Source of the DNA: an uncultured Lachnospiraceae bacterium
GTDB taxonomy: Bacteria > Bacillota > Clostridia > Lachnospirales > Lachnospiraceae
Reading direction: 5' to 3'
Assembly: GCA_902764045.1 (NCBI GenBank)
Contig: CACWUI010000004.1
Location: forward strand, 1 to 24,051
DNA: 24,051 bases
In this document: piece after piece, positions 22,510-24,051 of the stretch
Layout: each line of letters opens with the position of its first letter
Position numbering within the stretch: position 1 is the stretch's first letter
Position numbers and translations under genes: made by a program
Notes under the pieces: model-generated
The model's input: only the letters and a program-made list of their open reading frames with translations
The model's database searches: none
Told to the model about the DNA's origin: nothing

Positions 22510-23253
22510 ATGAATAAACCACTTAACATTTTCAAAGAAGCCCTGCTTCTTCAGCGAAGCATTCCGGGCATTGTCACAGTTTTTTTTGTATTATCGGTAG
22601 TTGCCATGAACCTTCTGGCAAACAAGAGCATAGCCCTGCCCGTTGACTGGCTTGCCCTTGACTGCGGGATCATTTTTTCATGGCTTGCCTTTCTTGTGAT
22701 GGACATGGTGACCAAGCATTTCGGCCCCAGAGCCGCCATTCTTTTATCCGTCATAGCTCTTATAGTTAATCTTTTTATGGCGGTGATGTTCCTTGCGGCA
22801 AGCTATATTCCCGGAATGTGGGGAGAATCCTTTGACGAAGCCGGCATGTCATCTCCCATCATCAATACCGCGCTGGACCGTACCTTCAGGGGCACATGGT
22901 ACGTACTTTTAGGTTCCTCCGTTGCCTTTATCGCTTCATCTGTCATAAACAACGAATTGAACTGGCTCATAGGCCGGGCTTCCGGCGACAGCAAAAAAGG
23001 AGGCTTCGGTAAATTTGTGCTGCGGTCCTATGTATCAACCTTTGTCGGTCAGTTTGCGGATAACCTGATCTTTGCATTTATGGTTTCCAGGATTTTTTTC
23101 GGCTGGACCACCACCCAGTGTATAATGTGCGCCGTCACGGGCGCCGTGGCAGAGCTGGTCTGTGAGATCATTTTCTCTCCCATAGGATACAGGATCGCCA
23201 GAAGCTGGGACGAGAAAAATATCGGAGAAAAATATATCGCCCACATTAAATAG
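22510..23253 (+). CDS. YhhQ/VUT family queuosine-precursor transporter
   Basis: Integral membrane protein of 247 residues, about six hydrophobic segments (roughly 20-37, 48-64, 73-98, 131-148, 168-190, 200-220). It matches the VUT (DUF165, YhhQ) family by NLLANKS near residue 35, a buried Asp in LVMDMVTKHFGPRAA, and the later NELNWLIGR and QFADNLIFAF segments. In Escherichia coli YhhQ takes up preQ0/preQ1, and other members take up queuine or queuosine. It probably works with the tgt product encoded at 18016-19143. AAGGA lies ten bases before the ATG, within the candidate riboswitch. It is followed after 18 nt by a dehydrogenase gene on the same strand, likely co-transcribed. Confidence 0.88.
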   Translation: MNKPLNIFKEALLLQRSIPGIVTVFFVLSVVAMNLLANKSIALPVDWLALDCGIIFSWLAFLVMDMVTKHFGPRAAILLSVIALIVNLFMAVMFLAASYIPGMWGESFDEAGMSSPIINTALDRTFRGTWYVLLGSSVAFIASSVINNELNWLIGRASGDSKKGGFGKFVLRSYVSTFVGQFADNLIFAFMVSRIFFGWTTTQCIMCAVTGAVAELVCEIIFSPIGYRIARSWDEKNIGEKYIAHIK

Positions 23254-23271
23254 ACAGGAGGTCAGCTTTAA

Positions 23272-23922
23272 ATGAACGTACTTGTAACGGGGGCTGCCGG
23301 CGGGATAGGCCGGGCAGTATGTGAGAAGTTTCTTTGTGAAGGTCACCGGGTGACCGGCATGGACATAAAAAAAAGTGATATGACCGAAAGCGGTTATACC
23401 CACATCATTCACGATATAAAAGATGAAGATTATCCCGAGATAACAGACGTTGAGATACTGATAAACAGCGCCGGGATACAGTCCGGGACTCCCGAGGACA
23501 TAAGCTTAAATCTTAACGCGATCATTGCTCTTACGGAGTATTATGCATTGCATGACAAAATAAGATCCGTGGTAAATATCGCCTCGGCTTCCGGAATTAC
23601 CGGCTCGGAGTTTCCCCATTATGCCGCATCCAAGGGAGGACTTATCACCTACACAAAAAACCTTGCTCTGCGGATCTCAGAGTACGGGGCCTGTGCCAAC
23701 GCCCTTTGCCCCGGCGGTGTGAAGACCGACATGAATGAACACATTTTAAATGACAAAAAACTTTACTACGCGGTGCTTAATGAAGCATTGCTTCACAAAT
23801 GGGCCGAGCCCGGGGAAATGGCCGAATGGTGTTATTTTCTTGCGGTGGTCAATAAGTCCATGACGGGAGAAGCTCTTCTTGTGGATAACGGGGAAGCTTT
23901 GAAGTCGAATTTTATATGGTAA
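23272..23922 (+). CDS. Short-chain dehydrogenase/reductase (SDR), substrate unknown
   Basis: Classical SDR of 216 residues, slightly short for the family (about 245). Cofactor motif TGAAGGIG (6-13), NSAG (65-68), and catalytic S106 (or nearby Ser) with Y117-x3-K121 in YAASK. PGGVKTDM (147-154) follows the active site as usual. D31 after the second strand (GMDIKK) suggests NAD over NADP. The segment between strands is shortened (about 70-80), which removes part of the usual substrate loop. AGGAGG precedes the ATG. It follows the queuosine-precursor transporter by 18 nt and should share its control. I cannot name the substrate; a fatty-acyl (FabG-like) or sugar role is possible from family alone. 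Confidence 0.88.
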   Translation: MNVLVTGAAGGIGRAVCEKFLCEGHRVTGMDIKKSDMTESGYTHIIHDIKDEDYPEITDVEILINSAGIQSGTPEDISLNLNAIIALTEYYALHDKIRSVVNIASASGITGSEFPHYAASKGGLITYTKNLALRISEYGACANALCPGGVKTDMNEHILNDKKLYYAVLNEALLHKWAEPGEMAEWCYFLAVVNKSMTGEALLVDNGEALKSNFIW

Positions 23923-23952
23923 AAGAAAGCAGGGCTTTTAAAAGTGATATGG

Positions 23953-23987
23953 ACCCCCTTTCCTGGACAACCAGGGAAGGGGGTTTT
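23953..23987 (+). terminator. Strong hairpin at the insertion-sequence end, covering the transposase ribosome site
   Basis: 14-nt arms (23953-23966 and 23971-23984) pair with one G-U around ACAA and are followed by TTTT. It can terminate read-through from the transporter-dehydrogenase operon. The 3' arm GGAAGGGGG is also the ribosome site of the transposase gene. Confidence 0.85.
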
Positions 23988-23990
23988 ATT

Positions 23991-24051
23991 ATGCGTTATA
24001 CGTACGAGTTTAAAAGAAGATGTGTTGAATTGTACCGGGAGGGTATGTGGC
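23991..24051 (+). CDS. IS3-family-like transposase N-terminus (partial)
   Basis: Only 20 codons are visible: MRYTYEFKRRCVELYREGMW. The YEFK-x3-V-E-x-Y pattern is the start of the helix-turn-helix DNA-binding domain of IS3-type OrfA proteins as I know them. AGGGGG lies about seven bases upstream. The frame is open to the window edge, so whether the element is intact is unknown. Confidence 0.65.
   Translation, partial: MRYTYEFKRRCVELYREGMW

Larger units (their letters stand above)
23945..24051 (+). mobile_element. Left end of an IS3-like insertion sequence (partial)
   Basis: A likely terminal inverted repeat begins near TGATATGGACCCCC (23945-23958), a form common at IS3-type ends. It is followed by a hairpin and by a transposase start at 23991. 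The right end lies outside the window, so the exact border and any target duplication cannot be checked. Confidence 0.65.

Overview
The window looks like a chromosomal segment of an anaerobic, fermentative Firmicute of the class Clostridia, most like Lachnospiraceae. This rests on an [FeFe]-hydrogenase with its maturase HydF, strong AGGAGG-type ribosome binding sites, consensus sigma-A promoters, a lipoprotein and envelope proteins with no sign of an outer membrane, and many short intergenic hairpins. The placement is inference; no rRNA or tRNA gene is present to test it.

Left part (1-3660, all on the minus strand): two paralogous, apparently exported proteins and one lipoprotein. The paralogues share an N-terminal hydrophobic segment, a GE-x-x-IAGAD motif, related promoters and a cysteine module C-x20-C-x2-C, present once in the first gene and twice in the second. 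The first gene runs off the left edge inside an in-frame array of about fourteen 39-bp repeats (13 residues, Pro/Glu/Lys/Val). I do not recognise this family; it is the best candidate here for something undescribed. GGGGAC/GTCCCC palindromes fill the gaps downstream of these genes.

3663-10299: a hydrogen/electron-transfer block. It holds hydF, an M3-type [FeFe]-hydrogenase, and a fused NuoF-like iron-sulfur/GltD-like flavoprotein on the minus strand. Divergent from them is a rubredoxin fused to the FMN/3Fe-4S synthase domain of glutamate synthase, without a glutaminase domain. The set matches the idea of a glutamate-synthase-linked hydrogenase, but the actual reaction is unproven.

10462-17272: a minus-strand amino-acid operon transcribed leuB-ilvD-ilvB-serC-serA from a good promoter just upstream of leuB. 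It gives branched-chain and serine biosynthesis steps; ilvC, ilvN and leuA/C/D are not in the window.

17492-22302 (minus): tgt and yajC (yajC with its own promoter), aroC (chorismate synthase) and a short stand-alone DnaK paralogue. 22510-23922 (plus): a YhhQ/VUT-type queuosine-precursor transporter followed by a short-chain dehydrogenase. The transporter leader can form an H-type pseudoknot that captures the Shine-Dalgarno sequence, a candidate preQ1-type riboswitch. The window ends in the first 61 bases of an IS3-like transposase gene whose ribosome binding site lies in a strong hairpin.

Several gaps carry long hairpins. Two of them (4992-5063 and 17398-17470) are homologous, with a conserved apical part and arms that differ but still pair.
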